64,000 nt of DNA from DATLGB01 sp038258425 (GCA_038258425.1 JBBSPV010000003.1:1-64000); one strand, 5' to 3'; positions 27,547 to 36,232 are shown, numbered from the stretch's first letter. The notes: generated by a model from the letters alone, not told the origin. Made by a program: numbers and translations.

Positions 27547-27570
27547 GTGTCTGCAACGAAGGGCGGGAGT

Positions 27571-28905
27571 CTAGGCGACTGCGGGCCGCAGTGTCGGCGC
27601 GAGGCCGCGGAGCGCCGGGTCCAGGGTGCCCGGGGCCTCCAGCGCGGCCGCCAGCGCGCGCTCGTGGCCCGCGGCGCGCTCGAGTGGGTATGGACCGGCG
27701 GTGCCGTGCGTGACCAGGAAGGCCCAGTCCGAGCTCTGCAGGGCCAGCAACTCGCGCCAGGCGCGGGCGTCCGCCGCCCCGCGTGCCGCCACCAGCCGCA
27801 GCTCGGCGGCCCGCTGGCGCCAGGCCAGGCCGCGGGCCGGCGGGGCGCTCCAGGTCGCGAGTGTGCGCGGATGCCCCCAACTCGTGACGGGCAGGCCGGG
27901 CGCCCGCTCCGGCGCCCGCTCGAGCGCGTCCAGGCCCAGCGGCCGCAGCTCGACCCCCGCCTCCTCCGCGCCGCCGAGCACGGCCTCGAGCCAGCCGATC
28001 CCCTCGGGCCAGAAGTGGCCGAGCAGCTCGGTGTCGAAGGCGACGACGGTGTGGCCGCCGGCCGGGACGCGGGCGAGGAAGTCGGCGGCGTCGGCGCGCA
28101 CCTGCGCCGCGGCCCGGTCGGCGTCGTAGGGCACGCCGTTGACGGCCCAGGCGAGGTGGCGGCGCGGCGTGAAGCGGTGGGTGGCCAGGTAGGGCGCCTG
28201 GGACGGGTACCCGGCGCGACCCCACACCCGGTCGATCAGCGCACGGTCGACGGGGAACAGCACGGGGCCGCCCCGCGAGCTGCGCAGGGGCGTCCGCGGA
28301 TCGCGCCCGAGGTCCGTGAGCTCGACGCAGACGTGGGTGACGCCCTCCTCGCCGAGGAGGCCGTCGAGCCCGGCCGCGTGGGCGCACTCCGGCAGCCAGA
28401 AGCCGCCGGCCGGGGCGCGGGGAAAGCGCGCGCGGTGCGCGTCCATGCCCGTGCGCACCTGCTGGCGCAGCCCCGCGTCGGTGGCGAGCAGCGGCAGCAC
28501 CGCGTGGGTCGCCGACGAGGTCCAGGTCACGTGCGGCGCCAACGCGGCCACGAGGTCGCCTCCGCGCCGGCGCAGCTCGCCCGCCGCGCGCCGGTAGCGG
28601 TCACGCGAGGCCTCGAGCTGCGCGGCCAGCTCCGGGCGGGCCTCGAGGTCGAGCCGGTGGCTGTCCTCCCGGACGCCCTCCAGGAACGCGAGCAGACGCT
28701 CGCCGAGGCCCGCGACCGCGAGCTGGTCGGTGAGCACGGGCGTCACGGACAGCGTCACCCGGCCGGAATGGGCGTCGAGCGTCCGCAGCAGCGGCAGGTA
28801 GCAGGTCGCGAGCGCCTCCCACAGCCACTCCTCGCCGAACGGCCAGGTGCCGAAGCCCTCGACGTAGGGCATGTGCGTGTGCAGGACGAGGCTCAGGCGC
28901 CTCAC
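27571..28905 (-). CDS. GH57 family glycoside hydrolase / glucan branching enzyme
   Basis: A 444-residue GH57 (beta/alpha)7-barrel enzyme. The N-terminal motif LVLHTHMPYVEGFGTWPFGEEWL (read in parts), the nucleophile Glu173 in WLPECAH and the acid/base Asp291 in FDTELLGHFW fit 1,4-alpha-glucan branching enzymes of this family; the C-terminal helical part is shorter than in many. Its GTG overlaps the stop of a methyltransferase gene (GTGA). The pair resembles mycobacterial Rv3031 and Rv3030, placed in methylglucose lipopolysaccharide synthesis, so an alpha-glucan or methylated polysaccharide role is plausible. Confidence 0.88.
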   Translation of the reverse strand: MRRLSLVLHTHMPYVEGFGTWPFGEEWLWEALATCYLPLLRTLDAHSGRVTLSVTPVLTDQLAVAGLGERLLAFLEGVREDSHRLDLEARPELAAQLEASRDRYRRAAGELRRRGGDLVAALAPHVTWTSSATHAVLPLLATDAGLRQQVRTGMDAHRARFPRAPAGGFWLPECAHAAGLDGLLGEEGVTHVCVELTDLGRDPRTPLRSSRGGPVLFPVDRALIDRVWGRAGYPSQAPYLATHRFTPRRHLAWAVNGVPYDADRAAAQVRADAADFLARVPAGGHTVVAFDTELLGHFWPEGIGWLEAVLGGAEEAGVELRPLGLDALERAPERAPGLPVTSWGHPRTLATWSAPPARGLAWRQRAAELRLVAARGAADARAWRELLALQSSDWAFLVTHGTAGPYPLERAAGHERALAAALEAPGTLDPALRGLAPTLRPAVA

Positions 28906-29672
28906 GGGCGCAGCACGGCCACGAAGTCCAGCGCGCGGTCGAGGTCCGCCTCGGCCTCGTGGCGCAGCCGGAAGTCGCCGGCCGCGATGGCCGGGGTGAA
29001 GCGATCGTAGAACGGCTTGGTGATGCCGAGCAGGCTGTGGAGGCGGTCCCACCCGAGCTTGAGCGCCAGCGCGTGCAGGGCGAGCTTGCGCGCATGGAAG
29101 ACGCCGAAGAGGTCGACGCCGGCGAAGTGGCGCGCGCACAGGTCGCGGAACTCCTCGACGCGGTACTCCTTGAGGTGCCACGGATTGCCGGACCTGCGCT
29201 CCCCCGGGGCGGCGAGCGTCCGGACGTTGGGAGTCGAGACGAAGGCGATGCCGCCCGGACCGACGAGTCGCCGCAGCCGCTCGAGCACCGCGTCGGGGTC
29301 CTGGACGTGCTCGATCGTCTGGAGGAAGACGACGCAGTCGACCTCCCCCGACCACGTCTCGATCATGTCGCGCTCGAAGGCGATGCCGTCCGCCGCATAC
29401 TTCAGGCGGGCGTGCTCGTGGGCCTCCGGGTTGGCGTCGACGCCCACGACGGAGGCCGCCGTGCGCGCGAGCACCCGGCAGCCGTAGCCCTCGCCGCACG
29501 CGAGGTCGACCACGCGCCGGTTCCACGCCCGCTCGGCGACCCACTCGTAGGCCACGAGGTGGCGGCGAAACCAGTAGTTCTCGGCCGGCACGTCGGGCAG
29601 CGTGCGCTCGCCGGTGAGGGCCAGCGGCGGCACGCCCGGGGGCTGGTTGACCTGCTCGAAGAGCCCGCTCAC
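28902..29672 (-). CDS. class I SAM-dependent methyltransferase (Rv3030-like context)
   Basis: A 256-residue methyltransferase. SAM motif I is VVDLACGEGYGCRVLA, motif II ends in VVGVDANPEA, and the motif IV region is VDCVVFLQTIEHVQDPD with VGPGGIAFVSTPN after it. Starting at GTG 29672 (VSGLFEQVNQPPG). Translationally coupled to the GH57 gene downstream, which points to a polysaccharide sugar as acceptor; this is inference from the gene pair. Confidence 0.88.
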   Translation of the reverse strand: MSGLFEQVNQPPGVPPLALTGERTLPDVPAENYWFRRHLVAYEWVAERAWNRRVVDLACGEGYGCRVLARTAASVVGVDANPEAHEHARLKYAADGIAFERDMIETWSGEVDCVVFLQTIEHVQDPDAVLERLRRLVGPGGIAFVSTPNVRTLAAPGERRSGNPWHLKEYRVEEFRDLCARHFAGVDLFGVFHARKLALHALALKLGWDRLHSLLGITKPFYDRFTPAIAAGDFRLRHEAEADLDRALDFVAVLRP

Positions 29673-29715
29673 GGCCCGCCCAACCTACCGGGGGCGAGCG
29701 CTAGTGTCGCGCGCC

Positions 29716-30675
29716 ATGCCGGCCCCCGAGAGTCCCGCGGCGATCCGCGACGTCAACGTCCGCTACCACGACGCGGCGGCCACGGACTACGACACCAAGT
29801 GGGGCATCGACTTCGGCCCCGTCGGCCGGGCGCAGGTGCTCGGGAAGCTGGGCAAGGCGCTCGGCGGCGCCGCGCGCGGACCGTTCGAGGCGGCGCTCGA
29901 GATCGGGGCCGGCACGGGCTACTTCTCGCTCAATCTCCTGCGCGCCGGCGTCGTCGGGCATGCGAGCTGCCTCGACATCTCGCCCGGCATGACCGCGGCG
30001 CTCGAGGCCAACGCCGAGCGCCTCGGGCTCGCCGACCGCGTGGAGACGACCGCCACCGACGCCGAGGCCCTGCCCTTCCCCGACGCGTCCTTCGACCTCG
30101 TCCTCGGTCATGCGGTGCTCCACCACCTGCCCGACCTGCCCGGGGCCTTCGCCGAGTTCCACCGCGTGCTGCGCCCCGGCGGGACGCTCGTGTTCGCCGG
30201 CGAGCCGTCGCGCCACGGGGATCGCCTCGCCGCGTGGCCCAAGCGTGCCGCCCTGCGGACCGCCCCGCTCTGGCGCCGGCTCGTGGGGGCGCGGGAGCTC
30301 GGAGCCCCAACCGCACCGGGGAACGGCACCGCTGGAGCCGCGCGGGGGCAGGGCCCCTGTGCGCCCGACGGCGATGCGCTCGAGGCCTTCGTCGACGTGC
30401 ACGCCTTCGACCCCCCCGCCCTGCTCGACGTCGCGACGGGCGCGGGCCTCGTCGACGCCCGCGTGCGCGGCGAGGAGCTGCTGGCCAACTGGTTCGGGTG
30501 GACGAGCCGGACCTTCGAGGCGACCGCGGAGCCCGAGTCGATCCCGTGGGCCTGGCGCCAGTTCGCCTTCCGCGGCTACCTCGCGCTGCAGCGCGTCGAC
30601 CGCGCGCTGCTCGAGCCGCGGCTGCCGCCCGCGATCTTCTACAACCTCATCCTCGCCGCCCGCAGGCCGGGCTAG
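29716..30675 (+). CDS. class I SAM-dependent methyltransferase
   Basis: A 319-residue UbiE-like methyltransferase. Motifs: ALEIGAGTGYFSLNLL, SCLDISPGM, ATDAEALPFPDASFDLV (in parts), HAVLHHLPDLP and LRPGGTLVFAGEP. The C-terminal 120 residues form an extra domain with WFGWTSRTFEA. ATG 29716 lies 8 nt after a TAGTGT -10 box. Divergent from the other methyltransferase. The substrate is unknown. Confidence 0.87.
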   Translation: MPAPESPAAIRDVNVRYHDAAATDYDTKWGIDFGPVGRAQVLGKLGKALGGAARGPFEAALEIGAGTGYFSLNLLRAGVVGHASCLDISPGMTAALEANAERLGLADRVETTATDAEALPFPDASFDLVLGHAVLHHLPDLPGAFAEFHRVLRPGGTLVFAGEPSRHGDRLAAWPKRAALRTAPLWRRLVGARELGAPTAPGNGTAGAARGQGPCAPDGDALEAFVDVHAFDPPALLDVATGAGLVDARVRGEELLANWFGWTSRTFEATAEPESIPWAWRQFAFRGYLALQRVDRALLEPRLPPAIFYNLILAARRPG

Positions 30676-30700
30676 GCGCCACACAGGCGCCGGCGGGTGT

Positions 30701-30731
30701 GGCTGTCGCACCCCGCCGGAGTGCGACAGCC
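30701..30731 (+). terminator. hairpin terminator after the methyltransferase gene
   Basis: Perfect 11-bp arms GGCTGTCGCAC and GTGCGACAGCC around a 9-nt loop, 25 bp after the stop. No T-tract follows. Confidence 0.6.
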
Positions 30732-30832
30732 GGTCGCCGAGGACCACGGCGGTGTGGCCCATGCCCGGACGTAGGCGCCCCGCGGCGCACCGGGGTCATC
30801 CGCCCGGTCGACGACCGCCGTAACCTCCCACC

Positions 30833-31459
30833 ATGGAGCTCGTGCGGGACTTCCCGCTCTTTCCCCTGCGTCTCGTCGCCCTGCCCTCGGAGCTCGTGCC
30901 GCTGCACATCTTCGAGGACCGCTACAAGGCGATGGTCGAGCGCTGCCTGGCCGAGCCGACGGAGTTCGGCATCGTCTGGGCCGCCGACGACGGGCTCAAG
31001 GAGGTGGCCTGCGCGTGCGAGATCGCCGAGGTGCTCGAGCGGCTCCCCGACGGCCGCGTCAACCTCGTGGCCCGTGGCACGCGGGCGCTGCGCATCGACG
31101 AGCGCCAGGACTCGCTGCCCTATCCGGCCGGCGTCGTGGAGCTGCTCGACGATGACGACGACGAGCTCGATCCGGACCTGCTCGGCGAGGTCCAGGAGGC
31201 CTACGCGGAGCTCGTGCGCGAGGCGACGGACCGCGACCCGGACCTGACCGAGATCGCCGCCATGGGCGCCTACGAGATGGCCGGCACGGTGGAGTTCGGC
31301 CTCGACGCCAAGCAGGGACTGCTCGAGCTGCGCTCGGAGAACGCGCGGCTGCAGCTGCTGTTGCGGCTGCTGCGCGCCGCGCTGCGGCGGCTCGACCTCG
31401 CCGGGCGCGCGGAGGCACGCGCGCAGTCCAACGGCAAGGTCCGCTTCGGCGCGGACTAG
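30833..31459 (+). CDS. LON substrate-binding domain protein
   Basis: A 208-residue stand-alone LON_substr_bdg (PUA-like) domain without AAA or protease domains. Seen: FPLFPLRLVALPSELVPLHIFEDRYKAM (in parts) typical of Lon N-termini and their stand-alone relatives, then an acidic stretch of five Asp and a C-terminal helical bundle. ATG follows TAACCT by 6 nt, suggesting a leaderless mRNA. Function unknown; related proteins are thought to bind unfolded substrates. Confidence 0.88.
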   Translation: MELVRDFPLFPLRLVALPSELVPLHIFEDRYKAMVERCLAEPTEFGIVWAADDGLKEVACACEIAEVLERLPDGRVNLVARGTRALRIDERQDSLPYPAGVVELLDDDDDELDPDLLGEVQEAYAELVREATDRDPDLTEIAAMGAYEMAGTVEFGLDAKQGLLELRSENARLQLLLRLLRAALRRLDLAGRAEARAQSNGKVRFGAD

Positions 31460-31521
31460 CGCAGGGTCCCGAGCCCGGTTCACCAGCCTCACCACGCCCG
31501 TCCTCAGACCACGTGGAGCTT

Positions 31522-31546
31522 CGGGCGGACCACCAGGGTCCGCCCG
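31522..31546. terminator. bidirectional hairpin terminator
   Basis: 10-bp arms CGGGCGGACC and GGTCCGCCCG around ACCAG, between two convergent genes. It can serve both strands. Confidence 0.6.
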
Positions 31547-31550
31547 CCTG

Positions 31551-31613
31551 ACCACGCCCGCCGAGCGGTGACGTGGCGGGACCCGCGAACCGCCGCTCGC
31601 CGTCGTGGTGAGC
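31551..31613 (+). pseudogene. decayed fragment related to the DUF559 gene at 49021
   Basis: About 60 bp (GACCACGCC...GTGACGTGGCGGG...CCGCCGCTCGCCGTCGTGG) closely parallels 49037-49095, the start of the AbiEi/DUF559 gene. Read in the matching frame it gives GDVAGPANRR against RDVAGAADRR, then runs into a stop. No other part of such a gene remains here. Confidence 0.45.
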
Positions 31614-32525
31614 TCACCCGTCGCGCGGGGCGTAGCGGCGGATCGCCGCGTCCGCGCCCTCCGGCACGGTGAGCGCGCTGCGGCCGTGGCGGTCGAGCGC
31701 GAGCGCCTCGCCCTGGCCCTCGGCGGCAAGGCCCGCGCGGGCGACGCAGGTGGGCGCGCGCCCGAGGGTCCGGGCCAGCGGCTCGCCCCCGTGCCGGCGC
31801 CAGAGGACGAGCGCGGAGTAGGTGCGCAGGGCCAGGACGCGGCCGTCGGCGCTCAGGTCGCCCGCGGTGACGAAGCCGAGGCGCACGCGCGGACCACGCC
31901 GCAGGGTCCGGTGGGCGCCGGCCGCGTCCACCGTGTAGGCGCGCCCGCCGGCCGCAGCCTTGGTGACGATCAGCAGCTCGTCGCGCACCGGGTCGGCCAC
32001 GAGCGCCTCCGCGTCGTGTGGGCCGTCGGGATAGCGCAGGTCGAGGGCCGCGGCGGGCGCGGTGGCGGTCGCGCCGGGCGCGGGTTCAGCGACGCGGTAG
32101 ATCCGCACGCCGGCGCGCTGGGCGGCGTTGTCGCCGAGGTCGCCGACGAGCAGCTCGGCGCCGCGGGCCTGCGTGCGCAGCGTCGCGACGTCCTCCCAGT
32201 CGGTGGCCTGCGCTCCGGTGACCGTCGTGTGCGCGAGCACCGTGCCGTCCGCGCGCAGCTGGGTGACGGCCGGCGGGGCGCCCGAGTCGTTGTCCGCGTA
32301 GAGGACGCCCGGGTGGGCGCGGCTGCGGGCGAGGCCGCTGAGCTCCGTGTCGCGCGCGTCGCGGACGCGACCGAGGACGCGGGTGCGCAGCTGCCCGCAC
32401 AGCGCCGGCCGCGCCGGTGTCCTCGTCGCGCGGACGGGCTGCGCCGTCCGCGCCGCGGGCTCCGGCCGCGCGCCGCAGCCGGCCAGCGCGACCGCGCAGA
32501 GACCGGTCACGGCCGCCGCGCGCAC
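31614..32525 (-). CDS. putative lipoprotein with a beta-propeller-like body
   Basis: A 303-residue exported protein. The N-terminus ends in the lipobox LAGC (Cys17), predicting membrane anchoring by lipid. The body has repeated beta-strand patterns (GVLYADNDSG, DWEDVATLR, LLVGDLGDNAAQR, HDAEALVADPVRDELLIVTK) seen in beta-propeller proteins annotated as esterase-like or 'SdiA-regulated'-like. I do not assign an activity. GTG start directly abuts the TAA of the DsrE-like gene upstream (0 bp). Confidence 0.72.
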   Translation of the reverse strand: MRAAAVTGLCAVALAGCGARPEPAARTAQPVRATRTPARPALCGQLRTRVLGRVRDARDTELSGLARSRAHPGVLYADNDSGAPPAVTQLRADGTVLAHTTVTGAQATDWEDVATLRTQARGAELLVGDLGDNAAQRAGVRIYRVAEPAPGATATAPAAALDLRYPDGPHDAEALVADPVRDELLIVTKAAAGGRAYTVDAAGAHRTLRRGPRVRLGFVTAGDLSADGRVLALRTYSALVLWRRHGGEPLARTLGRAPTCVARAGLAAEGQGEALALDRHGRSALTVPEGADAAIRRYAPRDG

Positions 32526-32870
32526 TTAGACGACGACGAGACGGGCGCCGGCGGTCTCGGCGAGGAAGCGGGGCGTCGACATGACCCCGTCGAGCACCGC
32601 GTCGACGGCGGCCCGGTCGGTGCCCGCCGCATCCACCGCCGCCGTGCACGCCCACAGCCGCAGGCCGGGGAGCTCGCGGGCGGTCGCCCACAGGGCCTCG
32701 AGCGTCGGGTCGCCGCCGAGCTCGCCGCTCACCAGCGGCCCGAGCGCGCCGAAGGAGACCAGGCCGCGGGCCGGCTCGTCCTCGACCGCGGTGCAGACGA
32801 GCAGCGACAGGCCGGTGTGCAGACGGCCCGGCTCGCCCGACTCGAGGATGGCCGCGAGCATCGTCATCAT
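32526..32870 (-). CDS. DsrE/F-like small protein
   Basis: A 114-residue alpha/beta protein. The pattern LAAILESGEPGRLHTGLSLLVCTAVEDEPARGLVSFGAL recalls the DsrE/DsrF fold of sulfur-relay proteins (read in parts). One conserved-looking Cys lies in VCTAVED and another in RLWACTAAVD. Divergent from the tusA-like gene with only 6 bp between start codons, which favours a shared sulfur role. Function inferred from context. Confidence 0.65.
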   Translation of the reverse strand: MMTMLAAILESGEPGRLHTGLSLLVCTAVEDEPARGLVSFGALGPLVSGELGGDPTLEALWATARELPGLRLWACTAAVDAAGTDRAAVDAVLDGVMSTPRFLAETAGARLVVV

Positions 32871-32876
32871 CAGGCT

Positions 32877-33092
32877 ATGGAGCGCGAGCTCGACGTCCGC
32901 GGGCTGCGCTGCCCGATACCCCTCGTGCGCGCGCGGTCGCTCGTGGGCGCGCTCGCGCCCGGGGACGTGCTGCTCGTGCGCGCCACGGACCCGGAGGCGC
33001 CCGTCGACCTCGGCGCCCTCGCGGCCGACCGCGGGCTCACCTGCGACGCCGAGCCCGAGCCGGGCGGCTGGCGGATCGCCCTGCGCCGGTAG
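32877..33092 (+). CDS. TusA-family sulfur carrier
   Basis: A 71-residue SirA/TusA/YeeD-type protein. The sulfur-carrying cysteine sits in the signature RCPIPLVRAR (Cys12 in CPxP), after LDVRGL. Such proteins carry persulfide sulfur for tRNA thiolation, molybdenum cofactor or sulfur oxidation. With the DsrE-like neighbour it forms a miniature sulfur-relay locus; the sulfite-oxidase-like enzyme at 17497 is far away. Confidence 0.87.
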   Translation: MERELDVRGLRCPIPLVRARSLVGALAPGDVLLVRATDPEAPVDLGALAADRGLTCDAEPEPGGWRIALRR

Positions 33093-33120
33093 CGGCTGAC
33101 CCCGGGCGTATGCTCGCCGC

Positions 33121-33417
33121 GTGGCCGGCTACTACCTCGTCGAGCGGGGCCAGGGTCCGGCCTGGGACCACTCGCGCGGCCGGCGCGAGCAGGCCGGCTG
33201 GGACGCGCACGCCGCGTTCATGGACGGGCTCGTCGAGGCCGGCATCATCGTGCTCGGCGGTCCCGTGGGCGACGGCGACGGCGACCATGTGCTGCTGGTC
33301 GTCGACGCCGGGAGCGAGGCCGAGGCCCGGACCCACCTCGCCGGTGACCCGTGGGGCGAGGACATGCTGACGGTCGAGCGCGTGCAGCCGTGGTCCGTGT
33401 GGCTGCGCCGGCACTGA
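33121..33417 (+). CDS. YciI-like (YCII-related) protein
   Basis: A 98-residue ferredoxin-like-fold protein: YYLVERGQGPAWDHS, the His-Asp pair region WDAHAAFMDGLVEAGIIVLGGPV (in parts) and a final EDMLTVERVQPW. GTG 33121 lies 6 nt after a TATGCT -10 box (leaderless). The molecular role is unknown. It ends 7 bp before the convergent gamma-glutamyltransferase gene. Confidence 0.83.
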   Translation: MAGYYLVERGQGPAWDHSRGRREQAGWDAHAAFMDGLVEAGIIVLGGPVGDGDGDHVLLVVDAGSEAEARTHLAGDPWGEDMLTVERVQPWSVWLRRH

Positions 33418-33424
33418 CCGGCCT

Positions 33425-34879
33425 TCAGGCCGCGACCGCCACCCCGCCGCGGCGCGGGTCGCCCGCGCCGGCGAGGCTGCCGTCCGGCGCCCGGGCCACG
33501 CACTGGGCGCCGCCGAAGAAGAGGTTCAGCGCGCGGAAGGGCCGGACCGTGCCGCCCGCGGCGGCGATCGCCGCCGCGTCGACGCCGGGCTCGCAGTAGG
33601 TCGTCCCGGCCTCCCAGTGCACGCGCGGCGCCCGCACCGCGGCCCCGGCCTCCAGGCCGTCGTCGAGCAGGCGCGAGAGGACCTGGACGACCGCGGAGCG
33701 GATGCGGTTGGAGCCCGCCGACCCGAGCGCCGCCTCGATGGTCCCGTCGGCGGCCCGGACGAGCGTCGGGCTCATCATGGATGGCAGCCGCCGACCGGCG
33801 GGGTGCGTGAAGAAGCCCAGCGGCGAGAGGTCCTCCTCGCCGAGCATGTTGTTGAGGTGCACGCCGGTCCCCGGCACCACGACGCCCGACCCCTCGCCGT
33901 TGGAGGTCGTCACGGCGCAGGCCCAGCCGTCGGCGTCGATCACCGACACGTGCGTCGTCGACCCGAGCTGCTGGAGGAACTCCGGCGTGCGCCGCTGCTG
34001 CGCGTGGCGCAGGGCGGCGACCATCGCCTCGAGTCCGGGCGGCCCGGGGGCGGCGTCGAGCTCGGCCAGGGCGCTGGCGATCAGCGTCCCCCCGGCCGAC
34101 GGCGGCGGGTTGGTCACCACGGTGCGCCCGCGGTAGGCGACCCGCACCGGCTCGCGGGCGACGGGCCGATAGGCGGCGAGGTCGGCCGGGGTGAGCCGCC
34201 CGCCCCGCTCGGCGACCGCGGCGCAGACGGCGGCCGCCACGTCGCCGGTGTAGAACGGCGCCTCGCCCTCGCCGGCGAGGCGCTCGAGTGCGTCGGCTAG
34301 GTCGGGGTAGGCGACGCGGTCGTCCTCCCGGGCCGGCCGGCCGTCGACCTCGAACGTCGCCCGCGCCTCCGGCGAGGAGGCGACGATGCCGGACAGGATG
34401 TCGGCGAGGTAGGCCTGCTGGGCGTTGACGACGACGCCGCCGCGAGCGGCCGCGATCCCCGGCGCCGCGAGCTCGGCCAGCGGCCGCGTGCCCCAGCGGC
34501 GGTGGGCCTCGCAGACGCCGGCGGGCACGCCGAAGGCCCCGACGGCGGCCGCGCCGACGTGGAAGCGCTGGTCGGCGTCCCCGAAGGAGACGTCGACCGG
34601 GACGAGGTCGGCGCGCGGCCGGCCGGGGTCCGCGCCGCGGCCGGCGGCCTCCACGAAGAAGTCGAGCAGCACGTCGGTGCCGTCCGGCGCGCCGACGAGC
34701 AGGTAGCCGCCGGCCCCGAGGCCCGTGAGCAGCGGCTCGGCGGCGCAGGCGCACATGAGGGAGGCCAGCGCCGCGTCGACGGCGTTGCCGCCGGCGCGCA
34801 GGGCCCCCGCGCCGGCCTCGGCGGTCAGGGGGTGGCCGGCGGCCACCACCCCCCGCGACGGAGCCCGGCCGCCCGTCAC
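33425..34879 (-). CDS. gamma-glutamyltransferase family Ntn-hydrolase
   Basis: A 484-residue gamma-glutamyltranspeptidase-like protein. Self-cleavage would expose Thr308 in QQLGSTTHVSVID. The first part shows GNAVDAALAS and GLGAGGYLLV, the second SNGEGSGVVVPGTGVHLNNML and PSMMSPTLV. No signal peptide is visible, unlike periplasmic E. coli Ggt, so it is probably cytosolic. Its GTG start directly follows the ftsZ TAG, so it is probably co-transcribed with parA-ftsZ. Substrate (glutathione, polyglutamate or other) unknown. Confidence 0.87.
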   Translation of the reverse strand: MTGGRAPSRGVVAAGHPLTAEAGAGALRAGGNAVDAALASLMCACAAEPLLTGLGAGGYLLVGAPDGTDVLLDFFVEAAGRGADPGRPRADLVPVDVSFGDADQRFHVGAAAVGAFGVPAGVCEAHRRWGTRPLAELAAPGIAAARGGVVVNAQQAYLADILSGIVASSPEARATFEVDGRPAREDDRVAYPDLADALERLAGEGEAPFYTGDVAAAVCAAVAERGGRLTPADLAAYRPVAREPVRVAYRGRTVVTNPPPSAGGTLIASALAELDAAPGPPGLEAMVAALRHAQQRRTPEFLQQLGSTTHVSVIDADGWACAVTTSNGEGSGVVVPGTGVHLNNMLGEEDLSPLGFFTHPAGRRLPSMMSPTLVRAADGTIEAALGSAGSNRIRSAVVQVLSRLLDDGLEAGAAVRAPRVHWEAGTTYCEPGVDAAAIAAAGGTVRPFRALNLFFGGAQCVARAPDGSLAGAGDPRRGGVAVAA

Positions 34880-36232
34880 CTAGAACTTCGGGATGAACTC
34901 CGGCACGTCGACGTCGGCGTAGGCCCGGCGGCCGCCCGCGCCCACCCGCTCCGGCTCGCGCGACGTCCGGCGCACGCGCGGCTCGCCCGCAGGCTCCTGC
35001 AGCAGCCCGGCGTCGCGCCGCGGCGCCCGCCGGTCGCCGAAGCCCGTGGCCACGACGGTGATCCAGACCTGGTCCTCGCCGACCTTCTCGTCGACCATCG
35101 CGCCGAAGATGATGTTCGCGTCCGGATGGGCGGCCTCCTGGACCGCCTTGGCCGCCTCGTTGACCTCCCACAGGGACAGGTCGCTGCCACCGGTGATGGA
35201 GAGCAGGATGGAGCGCGCACCCTCGACGCTCGTCTCCAGCAGCGGCGAGGACACCGCCTGCTGGGCGGCCTCGATCGCCCGCTTGTCGCCCTGGCCCATC
35301 CCGATCCCGAGCAGCGCGTTGCCGGCGTCGGACATGACCGTGCGCACGTCGGCGAAGTCGAGGTTGATCAGCCCCGGCAGGGTGATGAGGTCCGAGATGC
35401 CCTGGACGCCCTGGCGCAGGACGTCGTCGGCGACCGTGAAGGCCTGGACCATCGAGGTCGCCTTGTCGAGCACGGACAGCAGCTTGTTGTTCGGCACGAC
35501 GATGAGCGTGTCGACCTCGCCGGCCAGGGCCTCCACCCCGCGCTCGGCCTGCTGCATCCGGCGGCTGCCCTCGAACCCGAACGGCTTCGTGACGATGCCG
35601 ACGGTCAGGGCGTCGAGCTCGCGGGCGATGCGGGCCACCACGGGTGCCGCGCCGGTCCCCGTACCGCCGCCGGCGCCGGCCGTGATGAAGACCATGTCCG
35701 AGCCGCGCAGGGCGGCCTTGATCTTGTCGTAGTCGTCCATCGCCGCCTGGCGTCCGAGGTCGGGATCCGACCCCGAGCCGAGGCCACGCGTCGCCTCCGC
35801 CCCGATGTGCAGCGTCTGGTCGGCCGCGGACTGCTGCAGGGACTGCAGGTCCGTGTTGAGCGCGAGGAAGTCCACGCCCGCGACCTCGGCCTCGACCATC
35901 CGGTTGACGGCGTTGACGCCGGCGCCGCCCACGCCGACGACGCGCAGGACGGGCTGGCCCGACGGGTCGGCCTGGCCGTAGGCGCCGGGCTCGGACGAGC
36001 GGGCGTAGGGGTCGTCGGCGGTCGGCTGGGACACGGGCGGGCTCATGACGTCGTCGGGAAGCTCGGAGGAGAAGGCCGAGCGCAGGCGCTCCTGCGGGGT
36101 GGGCGAGCGGCGCTCGGGCTCACGGGGCGCCTCGGCCCGCGGGGCCGGAGCGGCGGCCTCGTCCTCGGCCGTCTTGCGGAACAGCTGGGACAGCGGCCCC
36201 TCGCGCATGCTGGCGCGCTCATGCTTGGCCAT
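34880..36232 (-). CDS. ftsZ: cell division protein FtsZ with a long N-terminal extension
   Basis: A 450-residue tubulin homolog forming the Z-ring. The GTP-binding core begins at VLRVVGVGGAGVNAVNRM (about 95), the tubulin signature is AGAGGGTGTGAAP (about 185-197) and the T7 loop is NLDFADVRTV. The C-terminal tail ends VPEFIPKF, matching the conserved FtsA/SepF-binding peptide. Unusual is the roughly 93-residue acidic, Pro-rich N-terminal extension, where most FtsZs have about 10 residues. The gene is not in a dcw cluster: it follows parA with a 14-bp overlap. Confidence 0.94.
   Translation of the reverse strand: MAKHERASMREGPLSQLFRKTAEDEAAAPAPRAEAPREPERRSPTPQERLRSAFSSELPDDVMSPPVSQPTADDPYARSSEPGAYGQADPSGQPVLRVVGVGGAGVNAVNRMVEAEVAGVDFLALNTDLQSLQQSAADQTLHIGAEATRGLGSGSDPDLGRQAAMDDYDKIKAALRGSDMVFITAGAGGGTGTGAAPVVARIARELDALTVGIVTKPFGFEGSRRMQQAERGVEALAGEVDTLIVVPNNKLLSVLDKATSMVQAFTVADDVLRQGVQGISDLITLPGLINLDFADVRTVMSDAGNALLGIGMGQGDKRAIEAAQQAVSSPLLETSVEGARSILLSITGGSDLSLWEVNEAAKAVQEAAHPDANIIFGAMVDEKVGEDQVWITVVATGFGDRRAPRRDAGLLQEPAGEPRVRRTSREPERVGAGGRRAYADVDVPEFIPKF

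Noticed and set aside
31141..31175. Asp-rich stretch in the LON-domain protein as a calcium-binding motif
   Set aside because: It is a simple acidic run without the spacing of EF-hand or RTX loops.
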